A stretch of DNA of 64,000 bases from Kineosporia succinea (GTDB lineage: Bacteria > Actinomycetota > Actinomycetes > Actinomycetales > Kineosporiaceae): positions 6,693,241 to 6,757,240 of the forward strand of contig NZ_JAUSQZ010000001.1 of NCBI RefSeq assembly GCF_030811555.1. Direction: 5' to 3'. The position numbers and the translations under genes were made by a program. Shown here one piece after another: positions 1-8,906 of this stretch (position 1 is its first letter; the number at the start of each line of letters is the position of its first letter). The notes beneath the pieces were generated by a model. That model was not told the origin of the DNA. It saw only the letters and a program-made list of their open reading frames with translations, and searched no databases.

Positions 1-1763
1 AGGTCACCGACGAGGACGGTCTGGAGGCCCTACTCAGCGATGCGGTCGAGTGGCAGGGCATGGCCCTGATCGAACTGGGCGCCGGAACCAGCGTCACCGA
101 CGTCCGTGACCATTTCAGCCTGACCAAGCATGCCGTCCCGGCGACGTCGACCTCTCCGGTCAGCGCCAGCGCGGCCATCGTGGCGGGCATGAGCCACCCC
201 GCCGCGCAGATGACCTTCGCCTACGCCGCGAACAACGACGAACTGCGCCGGATCATCGAGGGAGGCGACTTCGGGGCCTGGCGGGTCTGGCTGCACCCCG
301 AACAGCGCCGCTACGTCGACAAGACCTGGAACGGCCCGTTCCGGCTCTCCGGCGGCGCTGGCACCGGCAAGACCGTCGTCGTCCTGCACCGCGCCGCAGA
401 GCTGGCCCGACGCCACCCCCACGCCCGGATCATCCTCACCACCTTCACCACCAACCTGGCCACCGCCCTGTCCACCCAGCTCAACCACCTCGACCCCACC
501 CTGCCCCGAACCCAGAACCTCGCCGAGCCCGGCATCCACATCACCGGCATCGATGCCCTGGCCTCAGCGGTACTGCGGAACGCCGCTCGCGCAGGCCAAG
601 ACCTCAGTGAGGACATCATCGCGGTCCTGGGCTCTGAGGCCGCAGGGTCGGCCGTCACCGGAAGTAACGCACCTACCCGCATCGGTGGCGTGTCCTGGCG
701 GGACGCTCTGGACGTGGCCGGCTCAGCGCTGCCACCGGAACTGCAGTCCGAGTCGTTCATGGCCGCCGAGTACGGATCGGTGATCCTGCCCAACCTGATC
801 ACCACCCGCGAGCAGTACTACCGGGCCCGCCGCCCCGGCCGAGGTGTCGCCCTGGACCGAGGCCGCCGCAAGGCCGTCTGGGAGGTCGTCCAGGCTCGCC
901 GCGCCCAAGCCCGCATCGACGGCGTCCACGACTTCGCCGAAACTTCCGCCATTGCCGCCGCCCACCTACGCCGCACCGCCGACACCGGCCTGCCCGCCGA
1001 CCACGTCCTCGTCGACGAAGGACAAGACCTCTCAGCCACCCACTGGCAACTACTACGAGCCCTGGTCGCCGAACACCCCGACGACCTCTTCATCGCCGAG
1101 GACTCCCACCAGCGCATCTACGGCCGCCGCATCGTCCTCAGCCAATTCGGGATCCGTATCGTCGGACGATCCCAACGCCTCACCCTGAACTACCGCACCA
1201 CGGCGGAGAACCTAGCCTTCGCCCTGCGGGTGCTCTCCGGTGGCAGCTACACCGATCTCGAAGAAACCGCGGAAGACTCCACCGCCTACCGCTCAGCCCG
1301 CCGTGGCAAGTCGCCCGCGATTGGGGGCCGAGACTCCTTACGTTCCGAACTCGACCACACCGCAACTCTGCTCCAGACATGGAGCGACGCCACGGACGCG
1401 CCCGAAACGCTCGCTGTCTTGGTCCGGGACCGATTCCAGCGCGACCGTGTGGTCAATGGCCTAGCCGAACGCGGGCTCGCCGTTCGGGCGGTGGACCGGG
1501 AAGAGATCAAACCTGGCCAGCCAGTTGTGATGACCATGCACCGGGCCAAAGGCACCGAGTTCTCCAAGGTCCTCCTATTCGGCATCAACGAAGGCTCCAT
1601 CCCAGCCGGGCTGAAGGATGAGAAATACTCCGACGACGCCTGGAACGACGCGCTGCTACGAGAGCGATCTCTGCTCTACGTCGCCGCAACCCGTGCACGC
1701 GACGAACTAGCCGTCACCTGGAGCGGAGACGCAAGCTCTCTACTGTCAGCTGCAACCGAGTAG
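1..1763 (+). CDS. UvrD/Rep-like superfamily 1 DNA helicase, 5' end outside window
   Basis: The reading frame is open from base 3, upstream of the first ATG at 60, so the N terminus lies outside the window. The visible part is about 587 residues. The order of SF1 motifs is clear: Walker A (GGAGTGKT, bases 351-374), motif II as VDEGQD near 1012, an arginine-rich NYRTT motif IV region near 1187, TMHRAKGTEFSKV near 1530 (motif V) and YVAATRARDEL near 1678 (motif VI). The family unwinds DNA 3' to 5' in repair or in conflict with mobile DNA. An upstream nuclease or other fused domain cannot be excluded. The next gene downstream is an IS remnant, so operon context is lost. Helicase class is certain; the specific role is unknown. 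Confidence 0.85.
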   Translation, partial: VTDEDGLEALLSDAVEWQGMALIELGAGTSVTDVRDHFSLTKHAVPATSTSPVSASAAIVAGMSHPAAQMTFAYAANNDELRRIIEGGDFGAWRVWLHPEQRRYVDKTWNGPFRLSGGAGTGKTVVVLHRAAELARRHPHARIILTTFTTNLATALSTQLNHLDPTLPRTQNLAEPGIHITGIDALASAVLRNAARAGQDLSEDIIAVLGSEAAGSAVTGSNAPTRIGGVSWRDALDVAGSALPPELQSESFMAAEYGSVILPNLITTREQYYRARRPGRGVALDRGRRKAVWEVVQARRAQARIDGVHDFAETSAIAAAHLRRTADTGLPADHVLVDEGQDLSATHWQLLRALVAEHPDDLFIAEDSHQRIYGRRIVLSQFGIRIVGRSQRLTLNYRTTAENLAFALRVLSGGSYTDLEETAEDSTAYRSARRGKSPAIGGRDSLRSELDHTATLLQTWSDATDAPETLAVLVRDRFQRDRVVNGLAERGLAVRAVDREEIKPGQPVVMTMHRAKGTEFSKVLLFGINEGSIPAGLKDEKYSDDAWNDALLRERSLLYVAATRARDELAVTWSGDASSLLSAATE

Positions 1764-2196
1764 GAACATCGACAGATCCTGGCGGCTTGTAGAGGTTGCC
1801 GAGAAAGACGTCGGCGACGCAACACTCCGGATGTTGTCGTCGCCGACGCGGCGGCTGTCCTTTATGGCAGTACGGTCGAGAGGCCCCGGTGCGAGCAGCC
1901 TGCTCGGCGACATCGTGTACCTGACCGCGAGTCTGCAGTACCCCAGACCATTGGCGATAAGCCGGACGGACGGTACTGGTGCTGCGGCCGTGCTGCGTGC
2001 TTAGTTGCCGTTAGGCTGCCTACTCGGCCGACACATGAATGTGGTCAAAGTGCCCGCCAGTGGCGCCATTCGGATTATAGATACCCCCACCAGAGTATCT
2101 ACGCCAACCTTCACCGCTACGGGTGATGGCGCTCGAATGAGCCTCCTCAGACCTGCTCGCTGAAAATCCCCACCCGTGTGGCTCCGCTGAACGTAG
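1764..2196. other. intergenic, no gene seen
   Basis: No reading frame here shows coding character on either strand. The stretch separates the helicase gene from the IS21-type remnant. No tRNA-like or strong terminator structure was recognised. Confidence 0.5.
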
Positions 2197-2253
2197 CGGG
2201 ACCCCCTCGACGCTGGCGGCATCTGACCGCAACACCAGCACGAGGGGGTCCCG
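2197..2253 (+). repeat. 13-bp inverted repeat in front of the istA-like gene
   Basis: CGGGACCCCCTCG at 2197-2209 is repeated as its exact reverse complement at 2241-2253, with 31 bases between. It ends 5 bases before the ATG at 2259. It may be an end-proximal transposase-binding repeat of the IS21-type element, or a leader hairpin limiting transposase translation. Seen directly; function inferred. Confidence 0.55.
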
Positions 2254-2258
2254 TTGCC

Positions 2259-2975
2259 ATGCTGTCACGGGAGGAAGACATCGACGCGCAAGCTCTGAGA
2301 AGACGAGGCTGGACGATCTCAGCGATCGCCCGGCACCTGGGCCGCGACCGCAAGACCATCCGCGCCTACTTGAACGGCGAAAGAGAGCCAGGTAAGCGAA
2401 AGTTACCGGCCGGTGGGGACTGGTTCGAACCGTTCGCCACCTACTGCGCCGCCCGCCTGGCCGAGGACCCGCACCTGTGGGCATCGACCCTGTTCGACGA
2501 GGTCCAGGATCTCGGTTTCACCCGCTCCTACCAGACCCTGACCCGCCTGCTGCGTGCCCGCGGCCTGCGCCCGGCATGCGAGCCTTGCACACCGGCGAAA
2601 GGGCGGCCGGTCGCGGTCATCGAGCACCCACCGGGCGATGAAACCCAGTGGGACTGGGTCGAGTTCCCGAACCCACCAGCATCCTGGGGCTGGGGCAAGA
2701 AGGCCTACCTGCTCGTGGGCGCGCTGGCGTTCTCGGGCCGCTGGCGGGGCTGGCTCTCGGCCTCGATGGACCAACCCCACCTGATCTTCGGGATGGACGT
2801 CATCGTCCGCGCTTTGGGTGGGGTGACGCTCGGCTGGCGCTTCGACCGGATGGCCACCGTCATCAACCCCGACACCGGCCGCGTTCAGGCCTCGTTCGCG
2901 GCCGTTGCCAAACACTACGGGGCACAGGTCCGCCCCTGTCCACCCCGGCGCGGCAACCGCAAGGGAGTCGTGTGA
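2259..2975 (+). pseudogene. IS21-family transposase IstA, truncated by an IS3-family insertion
   Basis: The first 238 residues match IstA: an N-terminal helix-turn-helix (WTISAIARHLGRDRKTIRAY, residues 17-36) and the start of the DDE domain (TQWDWVEF, first catalytic Asp). The frame stops at TGA 2973-2975, which is supplied by the first bases of the IS3 element. The cut falls right after the RGNRKGVV motif, where IstA normally continues into the catalytic Glu, so the product cannot be an active transposase. Neither the rest of istA nor istB is found beyond the other IS3 end at 4312, so a deletion as well as an insertion has happened. The ATG at 2259 is chosen because family similarity starts there. 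Confidence 0.8.
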
Positions 2976-2981
2976 CCCGCG

Positions 2982-3977
2982 TCAAGTAGTTGGCAGACTT
3001 TTTGGGTCGGGAAAGTTGGGTGTTGCCGGGTCGGCGAGGCCGAGGTGGACTTCGAGCGGGCGGTTCCAGGCGATGGCCTCGTGAGGCCTGAGGGTGTTGT
3101 ATTCGAGCCGGTAGGCCTCGGCCTGCTCGGCCAGGGCCGGGCCGTGGTCGATGTCGTGGCGGTAGAGCCACTCGTATTTCAGCGTGCCGAAGCCACGTTC
3201 GCGGGTGCCGTTCTGTCCGGGCGTGCGGACTCGGGTGCGCACGTGTGCCAGTTCGGGTCGGGTCTTGATGTAGTGCTCGAACCTGAAGGAGCGGAACGGT
3301 CCGCCGTTGTCGGTCACGATCACGACGGGTGAGATCAGCCCGGTGGAACGATCGACGACCTGTTCGAGCAGGTCAAGGCCGTCGGCGAGGCGTTCGGCCT
3401 CGGTGGTGGCCAGGTCGATCGAGGCGATCGCGTCGTGCTGGTTCGCGGTGGGTGACAGGTGCCAGCCGAACTCGTATTTCGACCAGTAGTCGCGGCAGGC
3501 AGCCAGTCTCCAGGTTCCTCCCTTTCGCGTTTCGAACTCCGAGAAGTCAAGCTGCCAGACCTGGTTCGGTCCGGTCGGTGGGTTCACGAAGGCGGCCTTG
3601 CGGGCGGCTGCCAGTTGGCGGCGTTCGCGTTGATAGGTGGCTGGCAGGAGCAGGCCGCGTCGGCGCATGATCCGCAGAACTGTTGCCTGGGAGACGCTCA
3701 CGCCGTCGTAGCGGGTCATGGCCCAGATCTTTCGGTGGCCCCAGGCCGGGTGCTCCTGCGCGTGCTTGGCCACGATCGGTTCGGCGGCCTGCGAGACCGG
3801 CATCGGCCACGGGCCGCGAGGCGGCTGGTCGGTTTTGGCGCGGGCTTGCCAGCGGCGCCAGGTTCTTTCGGGCATGCCGATCATGTCGGTAAACCTCGTG
3901 GTCGGTATGCCCGCCTGGCAGCGGATCACCTCGAGGTCTTCGAAGGGCCCAGGCGGTGCTCGGCCGACTTCTTCCAC
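2982..3977 (-). CDS. IS3-family transposase OrfB (DDE integrase core), copy A
   Basis: 331 residues. It carries the rve-type integrase core with the triad D144 (WQLDFSEF), D223 (VTDNGGP) and E260 (NGTRERGF). The last pair is 37 residues apart, as in DD(35)E enzymes. An HTH_21-type region precedes the core (HPAWGHRKIWAM, residues 76-87). It is in the -1 frame relative to OrfA and overlaps it by about 50 bases, so the active transposase is expected as an OrfAB frameshift fusion. Its own start would be a GTG at 3977. Apparently intact. Confidence 0.92.
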   Translation of the reverse strand: MEEVGRAPPGPFEDLEVIRCQAGIPTTRFTDMIGMPERTWRRWQARAKTDQPPRGPWPMPVSQAAEPIVAKHAQEHPAWGHRKIWAMTRYDGVSVSQATVLRIMRRRGLLLPATYQRERRQLAAARKAAFVNPPTGPNQVWQLDFSEFETRKGGTWRLAACRDYWSKYEFGWHLSPTANQHDAIASIDLATTEAERLADGLDLLEQVVDRSTGLISPVVIVTDNGGPFRSFRFEHYIKTRPELAHVRTRVRTPGQNGTRERGFGTLKYEWLYRHDIDHGPALAEQAEAYRLEYNTLRPHEAIAWNRPLEVHLGLADPATPNFPDPKSLPTT

Positions 3978-4243
3978 ACCCGCAGCTCGACCGCGGCCTC
4001 GCCCAGCGCCGTAGTCAGGTCCGCGACCTCGGCCTCGAGTTGCTGCTCTCGGCTGGAGGCCCGGTTCGAGGACGACGACAGGCCGGCCAGGCCGGCCTCG
4101 AGGAACTGCCGCTTCCAGGTCCCGACTGACTGCTCGGAGACCTTGGCCTGGCGGGCGGCCTGAGCAACGGTCATCTCGCCGGCCAGGATCGACAGGATGA
4201 TCCGCTGCTTCTCGGCCGGTGGCAGAGACGGTGGACGAGGCAT
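3926..4243 (-). CDS. IS3-family OrfA (helix-turn-helix), copy A
   Basis: About 105 residues, with an N-terminal helix-turn-helix (AQAARQAKVSEQSVGTWKRQ) and a following leucine/glutamine-rich stretch suited to a coiled coil. It binds the element ends and supplies the first part of the OrfAB fusion. The ATG at 4243 is preferred because the AAGGGAG ribosome site is only one base from the upstream ATG at 4252 but ten bases from 4243. A G_GGC_CCT heptamer at 3944-3950 sits exactly where the OrfA frame would slip -1 into OrfB. Confidence 0.85.
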   Translation of the reverse strand: MPRPPSLPPAEKQRIILSILAGEMTVAQAARQAKVSEQSVGTWKRQFLEAGLAGLSSSSNRASSREQQLEAEVADLTTALGEAAVELRVWKKSAEHRLGPSKTSR

Positions 4244-4312
4244 GATCGACATGCTCCCTTGCTGGTCAGAGGGACAAGAAACTACCTCTGCCAAGAATCA
4301 TGACGCGGGTCA

Positions 4313-4628
4313 AACGGACAACGCCACGTGGGGTTATCTGTTGACAGGAGGTGGAAAGAGCGGCCGGAAATACAGAGGCAGCGCTGTCCGAAGGCAACCG
4401 CCCTCCGTCACCGATTTCCCGTCGCGTGAGCAGCCATCCGGCCGGAAAGTAACGTCACGCCTCGGCACCGCCACAATCATCGAATACGGAGAGCAGCCAC
4501 TTCTTCGACCGCCACTGAAACTGACTAAATGCCTCGTGCTGCAGGGCTACTGGTACGACAACCTAATAGCAACACGCTGCGTCGTGAAAGCTAGAAGCTG
4601 AGGGTTGACCGTACACTCGCCCAAAATG
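4313..4628. other. intergenic, no gene seen
   Basis: This lies between IS3 copy A and the terminator of the secreted-protein gene. It is more AT-rich than its surroundings and lacks coding character. It is probably decayed sequence next to the IS element. Confidence 0.4.
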
Positions 4629-4667
4629 CCGAGCGCCCGGCCCGTGCGGATCGGGTCAGGCGCTCGG
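4629..4667 (-). terminator. rho-independent-type terminator after the secreted three-module protein gene
   Basis: CCGAGCGCC (4629-4637, plus strand) pairs perfectly with GGCGCTCGG (4659-4667), with a GC-rich 21-base loop. Read on the minus strand it is followed by CATTTTGG, a short T tract. It lies 20 bases past the stop codon of the gene ending at 4688. Confidence 0.6.
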
Positions 4668-4687
4668 TCTCGTGTCAGGCGCCCGAT

Positions 4688-7144
4688 TCAGTCAGGCCGG
4701 CCGAGGTCGTAGAACTTCGCTTCCTGCTGTCCAGCGGCAACTTCCGATGGCGTCGCCTTGCGCGCCGATGGCGACGATTCAGCGGGCAGTTCCGGCTTGG
4801 TCGCTTCGGTGAAGTCCACGATCTGGGTGTTGCCATTGGGAACGCGAGCGATCAGACCGAAGCGCGCCATCTGGGAATCAGCCCAGCGCAGAGGTGTCGG
4901 GTTGGTGGCCAGCTCGACACCAAGGTCCATCCAGGTTGTCCAGCTGCTGGATGCCTTGGTGACCTCTGAGACCCAGGCCAGTGTCCCCTCACCGGAACGG
5001 GCGAACACCTGAGCGGTGCCGTCCGTCGGCTCCACCACCGCGGCGACCGGTCCGGCCGCCTTGAGATCGCCTACAGGCTGCCAGGAGCTGGTCCAGACAC
5101 CGCCCAGATCCTGCAGTTTGCTCAGTACCGAGCCGTCCGGCAGGGTCACGAAAACCCGGATTCGATCGTTGAAAACGAGCACCGACGGAGTCGATTTGGA
5201 GTCGAGCGCTTCGGTGGAAGGCTTGCCCAAGCTGGTCCAGGCCGACAGTGCACCAGCGGGGCTGTAGGAGGCGACAACCATCGTGTCAGCTGTCGTCCGG
5301 GCGAACAGCAGCACGTTGTTGGACGCGTCGCTCACCACCGTGGGCGAGTCCGCCAGGGTCGTGTTAGCGACCTTGGTCCATGCTCCGAAAGCACCATTCG
5401 CCGACGCCTGCGACTGCACCCACAGAGCGCCCGTCGAGTCGACCCCGAACTGCACGATGCGACCGTCGGAGAACTTTCCACCGGTCGGGCGCGAGGCCAG
5501 GGAACCACCCAGGGCAGACCACGAGCTCGGCCACGCCCCGGTCGAGGCGTTCGTCTGAACCTTTCCCCATGCCAAAGCATTCGTACGCTGACCCGAGATC
5601 GACAGCAGACGGTTAGGCTGCTGCACCATCACGGGCGTCCCGGTGAAGACCTCGCCGTCAGAGATCGTCGTGTACGTGGTGTCACGGGTGTTGAGGACTT
5701 CCGGGTCAGGGATGTGCCCGTGCACCAGCTGGCCGGCGTTGTTCGTGAACGAAAACTCCAGCGCCCCGGGCACCGAACTGTCGGCGCCCGCGGCCTGGAA
5801 CGCGGCGGTTCGGCTGTTGGTCTCCACATCCAGCTTGGGCAGGGGATCGGCGAACCAGCCTTCAAGCTCCACGAAGACGTCCACCGCCGTAGCGGCCCCG
5901 TTCTTGATCGTGATCTTGCCGTCCGTACCAGGTCTCACGATCGTCATGTTGGCCCGGGTCACGTTCGGAGCCCCGTTCACCACAGACGGCGCAGGTTCAG
6001 TGGTCCCGGTGGGCCAAGCCTTGATCGGCAGCGTCGACCCCTCACCCGAGGTGGCGGCAGCGTGAATGTTCAACAAGACGCCCGCAACGTTCTCCACCGG
6101 CAACCCGTTGGCCCCACCAACCTGAAGATCAATGCTCTTGCCCGCGCCCAGGGCCTCCTGACCCGTGACCCGGGTGTCGATCAGCCGCCCCGTGTTGGAC
6201 TCCCGATACCCAGCGCCCACGGTCGGCGTGCTCGACCAGTACCCAAAGACGTCGATCACCACGTGCACAGGAATGTCTCCGCCGGTGGAGCTGGCCCGGA
6301 CGGTGAATTTGCCACCCGAGAGCTTCACCGACAACCCCGACGACGAATGCCCGTCGATGTAGTTGAAGATGTTTCCGCCCGTACTCTGGTCAGCGCCAGG
6401 CGCCAGCCACAGCGTGCTCGTCTTACCGGCAGAAGGCACCAGCACGTTGACATACATGGCGCTCGCCGACGCCGGCACCAACGAGGTCGGAACAGTGATC
6501 GTGCGCCGCGCGCCGGATGCAATCGCCCCGCCAGTCGTTCCCACGTCCGAGCGCGAGTCCACCAAACGCGTCTGAGTCACCGGCACGAATCCGCCCGCAC
6601 CGCTCGTGCTCGAAGTCGCGGACGTGAAGTACCCCTGCACATCGATCACGACATCGACGGTGCCCGCGCTGCTCTTGACCACGAACTTCCCGTCCACGCC
6701 CACCGGCAGCGCCGAGGTCGTGGAGAAGTTCGTGTTCGCAGAGATCGAGTGGATGATCGAATCCACCGACTCACTGCCGTCACTGGGCCAGATCCGAAGC
6801 ACCATGTTCGCCGAAGGATTCGCGACCGCCACCGTCGCCATCACGGCCGTGACACCAGTCGAGGGGACGCCGCCTACGCCAGTCACCTGGATACTCGTGT
6901 CCGTGTTCGCCGGCAGCGGCCTCTTGTCCGGCACACCCAGCGGAGTCTGAGTGTTCAACACGCGCGTCGGCGAATTGAACGAGATGTAGTCACCACCACC
7001 GGAAACCGCGTCGGCCTGGGCCGTTTCGGTGCCGCTCCCGATTACGATGCCGAGCAACACGAGGCTGGCAGCCAACAGTGCTGCCAGCCATCGATCCGGA
7101 CCTGGCGCAGTCGCGCTGGCCTTGTTCCACCACGTCCCTAACAC
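4688..7144 (-). CDS. secreted protein with three RxxDTR/GYF modules and a propeller-like C-terminal half
   Basis: 818 residues. A signal peptide (membrane stretch about 18-36, cleavage near AQADA at 45) points to export. Three related modules follow, at about 61-173, 193-303 and 320-435. Each opens with an R-V/L-x-D/N-T/S-R/Q turn and closes with a V-D/H-V-x-x-D/E-x-x-GY/W-F/W strand. Such modules occur in actinobacterial cell-surface proteins. From about 500 to 780 there are five or more repeats built on SxWSxWxxLG-like strands (for example GAFGAWTKV, GALSAWTSLG), suggesting a tectonin/PLL-like lectin propeller. No catalytic motif is seen. As the last gene of the toxin island, a surface-binding role linked to the RHS protein is possible, but that is inference. 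Confidence 0.75.
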   Translation of the reverse strand: MLGTWWNKASATAPGPDRWLAALLAASLVLLGIVIGSGTETAQADAVSGGGDYISFNSPTRVLNTQTPLGVPDKRPLPANTDTSIQVTGVGGVPSTGVTAVMATVAVANPSANMVLRIWPSDGSESVDSIIHSISANTNFSTTSALPVGVDGKFVVKSSAGTVDVVIDVQGYFTSATSSTSGAGGFVPVTQTRLVDSRSDVGTTGGAIASGARRTITVPTSLVPASASAMYVNVLVPSAGKTSTLWLAPGADQSTGGNIFNYIDGHSSSGLSVKLSGGKFTVRASSTGGDIPVHVVIDVFGYWSSTPTVGAGYRESNTGRLIDTRVTGQEALGAGKSIDLQVGGANGLPVENVAGVLLNIHAAATSGEGSTLPIKAWPTGTTEPAPSVVNGAPNVTRANMTIVRPGTDGKITIKNGAATAVDVFVELEGWFADPLPKLDVETNSRTAAFQAAGADSSVPGALEFSFTNNAGQLVHGHIPDPEVLNTRDTTYTTISDGEVFTGTPVMVQQPNRLLSISGQRTNALAWGKVQTNASTGAWPSSWSALGGSLASRPTGGKFSDGRIVQFGVDSTGALWVQSQASANGAFGAWTKVANTTLADSPTVVSDASNNVLLFARTTADTMVVASYSPAGALSAWTSLGKPSTEALDSKSTPSVLVFNDRIRVFVTLPDGSVLSKLQDLGGVWTSSWQPVGDLKAAGPVAAVVEPTDGTAQVFARSGEGTLAWVSEVTKASSSWTTWMDLGVELATNPTPLRWADSQMARFGLIARVPNGNTQIVDFTEATKPELPAESSPSARKATPSEVAAGQQEAKFYDLGRPD

Positions 7145-7443
7145 GACCTACCTCAAACTCTCAGATCTCCCGGTCCGACCTGGACCGGGGCAGACTTCAC
7201 CAATGCCACTTACGCTCTGTCATGGATTCCGTGCTCCCCACATAACCGACCGCATACCGTTATCGTCAGCGCACGATTCAGGGGAGTCCACCCAGAAGAG
7301 GCAATCCCGAGAGGAGCAATCGGCAGCACCAACCGACTTAGTCCCGACTCCCTCATTCACGAAAACTTCTCGACTACCTGCCTAAACTATTCTGAGACGC
7401 TTTTGTCATTGTCGCCGGGATCGTAATAGGCACCATGTGAAGT
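7145..7443. other. intergenic upstream of the secreted protein gene
   Basis: There is no convincing reading frame here. The stretch probably carries the promoter of the minus-strand gene starting at 7144, although no clear -35/-10 pair stood out. It is relatively AT-rich. Confidence 0.4.
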
Positions 7444-8060
7444 TCAGCCGGCTACCTGCGTAAACGTGGGTACCTGCAAATCTTCGACGTCGACACAGTC
7501 TGCGTCGATCCTCCCCTCCAGGACGAAGCCAAAAAGCTCCCGAAGCGCCTCACTGCCCATGCCCAAGGGATGAAACGGAAGTGGATAATTGGATAGATGA
7601 ATGACGGGGCGCCGCCCCTCCCAGAAAGGGGCTTCAAAACTCAAGGGTTCACCGACGTTCTCGATAATTCCATCAGCCGAGCTCATACTGACAGCCCTCA
7701 AGAGGCGGCCGTTCGCCCAGGGTCCTATTCCCATGTAGTCAGTACCCGAATGCATCCAGACAGCAGCTACATGACGCTCTCCCGCCAGTTCCGTCACCAT
7801 GTCGCTCATCTCCGTCACACGGTTGACAGCCAAGCTTCTGGCTGAGATGAGATCGAGACCGTCAAAACTTGCAGCCGTCACCGTTCCCGCGGGGGATACA
7901 CAGCCAAGTCGAGGTCCAGCAGCCCAGACTCAAGCACAGGCTGCCCGAAAGCCCTCTGAGCCAGCTCCATCGAACGTCCGCCATGAAGTCCTACTGCCTC
8001 GCGGAGAACCTTGATCGGCGGGTGATCAGAGAAAATGACGGCCGCTACCTTGGATCCCAA
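7444..8060 (-). pseudogene. DUF6928-like protein gene with a one-base frameshift
   Basis: Two overlapping frames together give one DUF6928-type protein of about 205 residues. The N-terminal part starts at TTG 8060 (LGSKVAAVIFSDH, fitting the family's M-G-x-K start) behind an AAGGGG site six bases upstream. It stops at TGA just past YPPRER. The C-terminal part continues as TVTAASFDGLDLI and ends with the family's WxxGRLxRxxSxS, FEAPFWxGRRP and PLPFHPLGMGSEALRELFGF motifs. Adding one C to the C5 tract at 7891-7895 restores YPPAGTVTAASF, so a single-base loss (or a sequencing error) explains the break. The molecular function of the family is unknown to me. Position behind the toxin makes an immunity or accessory role conceivable. 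Confidence 0.6.
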
Positions 8061-8252
8061 CTGCATCCCCTTACACACCTGAGCCTCTGATTGTTCAGGC
8101 GCCGACTAAAGTGATCCAGAATCACCTGAGCCCAGTCCTGATCGTTCCCCGAACCCTGGGTCGATGTCCCAAACCCGGCTCGCAATGTAGGAGCGCATAT
8201 TTCCGTCGACTTCGTTACAGCAAGAACCGGACTTCCAGATAGGATCCGCTCG

Positions 8253-8906
8253 TCAAGCAAGCCGTGTCGAATCCGCTTCCAGTACTGATTTCATCTGCTC
8301 GCCAAGCCTCAGGTTCCTGGCTCCCGCGCGACGCTTGAACCGGGTGACCGGAAAGTCGGCCGCGCCGAAGTCTTGAAAAAATCCGAGATCACTCCTGGTC
8401 TCGCTCAAAGACGATTCTGCAGCGCTCTCGCCCGCCAGGAAGTATTCCCCTTCAAGTTTCCGATGTTCAGCCAGGAAGCTAGCAATGGCTGAGCTGATCT
8501 CAGCGACCAAGATGATCGAGTTGGTCGCAGCCTCCGGGTGAGGCTCGATGAAATCGGATATCGCGGAGACAGTTGCCGAAACAGAGTCGGCAGCAAAGCC
8601 AGCCGCTTCACCTTCTATTTCTTCAAGGCGAGTGACCCACCGCTCAGCCTCGTCGCGAGCTCGCATCAGCTCTTTGATCGAGGCTGGCTCTATACCGCGA
8701 AGATCAAGCCAGACCGCGTCCAGACCATCGTTGACGCGGTAGAAGGAATCACCCTTTCCGGCATCGAAGAGGAAGGCCATTGAAACGGATCGGACCTTGG
8801 TCGCATTGAGAGCTGTCAAAGCCAGCCTTTGACGTGCCCCTAGACGCACGCACTCATTCGTCACGAATTCCAAGTCCTCCACGTATCCCACTTCAAACAC
8901 CCTCAC
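8253..8906 (-). CDS. unknown protein, candidate immunity protein of the RHS deaminase toxin
   Basis: 217 residues from GTG 8906, which overlaps the toxin stop codon as GTGA; a TTG at 8915 is an alternative start. No signal peptide or membrane segment is seen, so it is expected in the cytosol, where an immunity protein would act. The sequence has acidic helical stretches (RARDEAERWVTRLEEIEGEA near 84-103) and no motif that I recognise. Codon use is visibly less GC-biased than in the toxin gene, typical of exchangeable immunity genes. The immunity role is inferred only from tight coupling to the toxin 3' end; family unknown. Confidence 0.6.
   Translation of the reverse strand: MRVFEVGYVEDLEFVTNECVRLGARQRLALTALNATKVRSVSMAFLFDAGKGDSFYRVNDGLDAVWLDLRGIEPASIKELMRARDEAERWVTRLEEIEGEAAGFAADSVSATVSAISDFIEPHPEAATNSIILVAEISSAIASFLAEHRKLEGEYFLAGESAAESSLSETRSDLGFFQDFGAADFPVTRFKRRAGARNLRLGEQMKSVLEADSTRLA

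Larger units (their letters stand above)
2973..4312 (-). mobile_element. IS3-family insertion sequence, copy A (1340 bp)
   Basis: The ends are imperfect inverted repeats. Both read TGACCCGCGTCA inward, followed after a few differing bases by TTGGCAGA. The element holds orfA and orfB in the usual IS3 overlap. Its length and all translations, including antisense frames, equal those of copy B at 19295-20634, so the copies appear identical at base level. No target duplication is present: flanks are GTG on the left and AAC on the right. IS3 elements normally leave 3-4 bp, so this copy has probably taken part in a deletion or rearrangement. Confidence 0.9.

Noticed and set aside
2967-4320. A target-site duplication for IS3 copy A
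   Set aside because: The bases next to both ends (GTG and AAC) do not match in any 3- or 4-base register.
8045-8260. A 71-residue minus-strand frame starting at TTG, overlapping the end of the candidate immunity gene
   Set aside because: It has no recognisable motif, overlaps the start of the DUF6928-like gene, and its codon pattern is not convincing. It could be a small real gene but cannot be supported.
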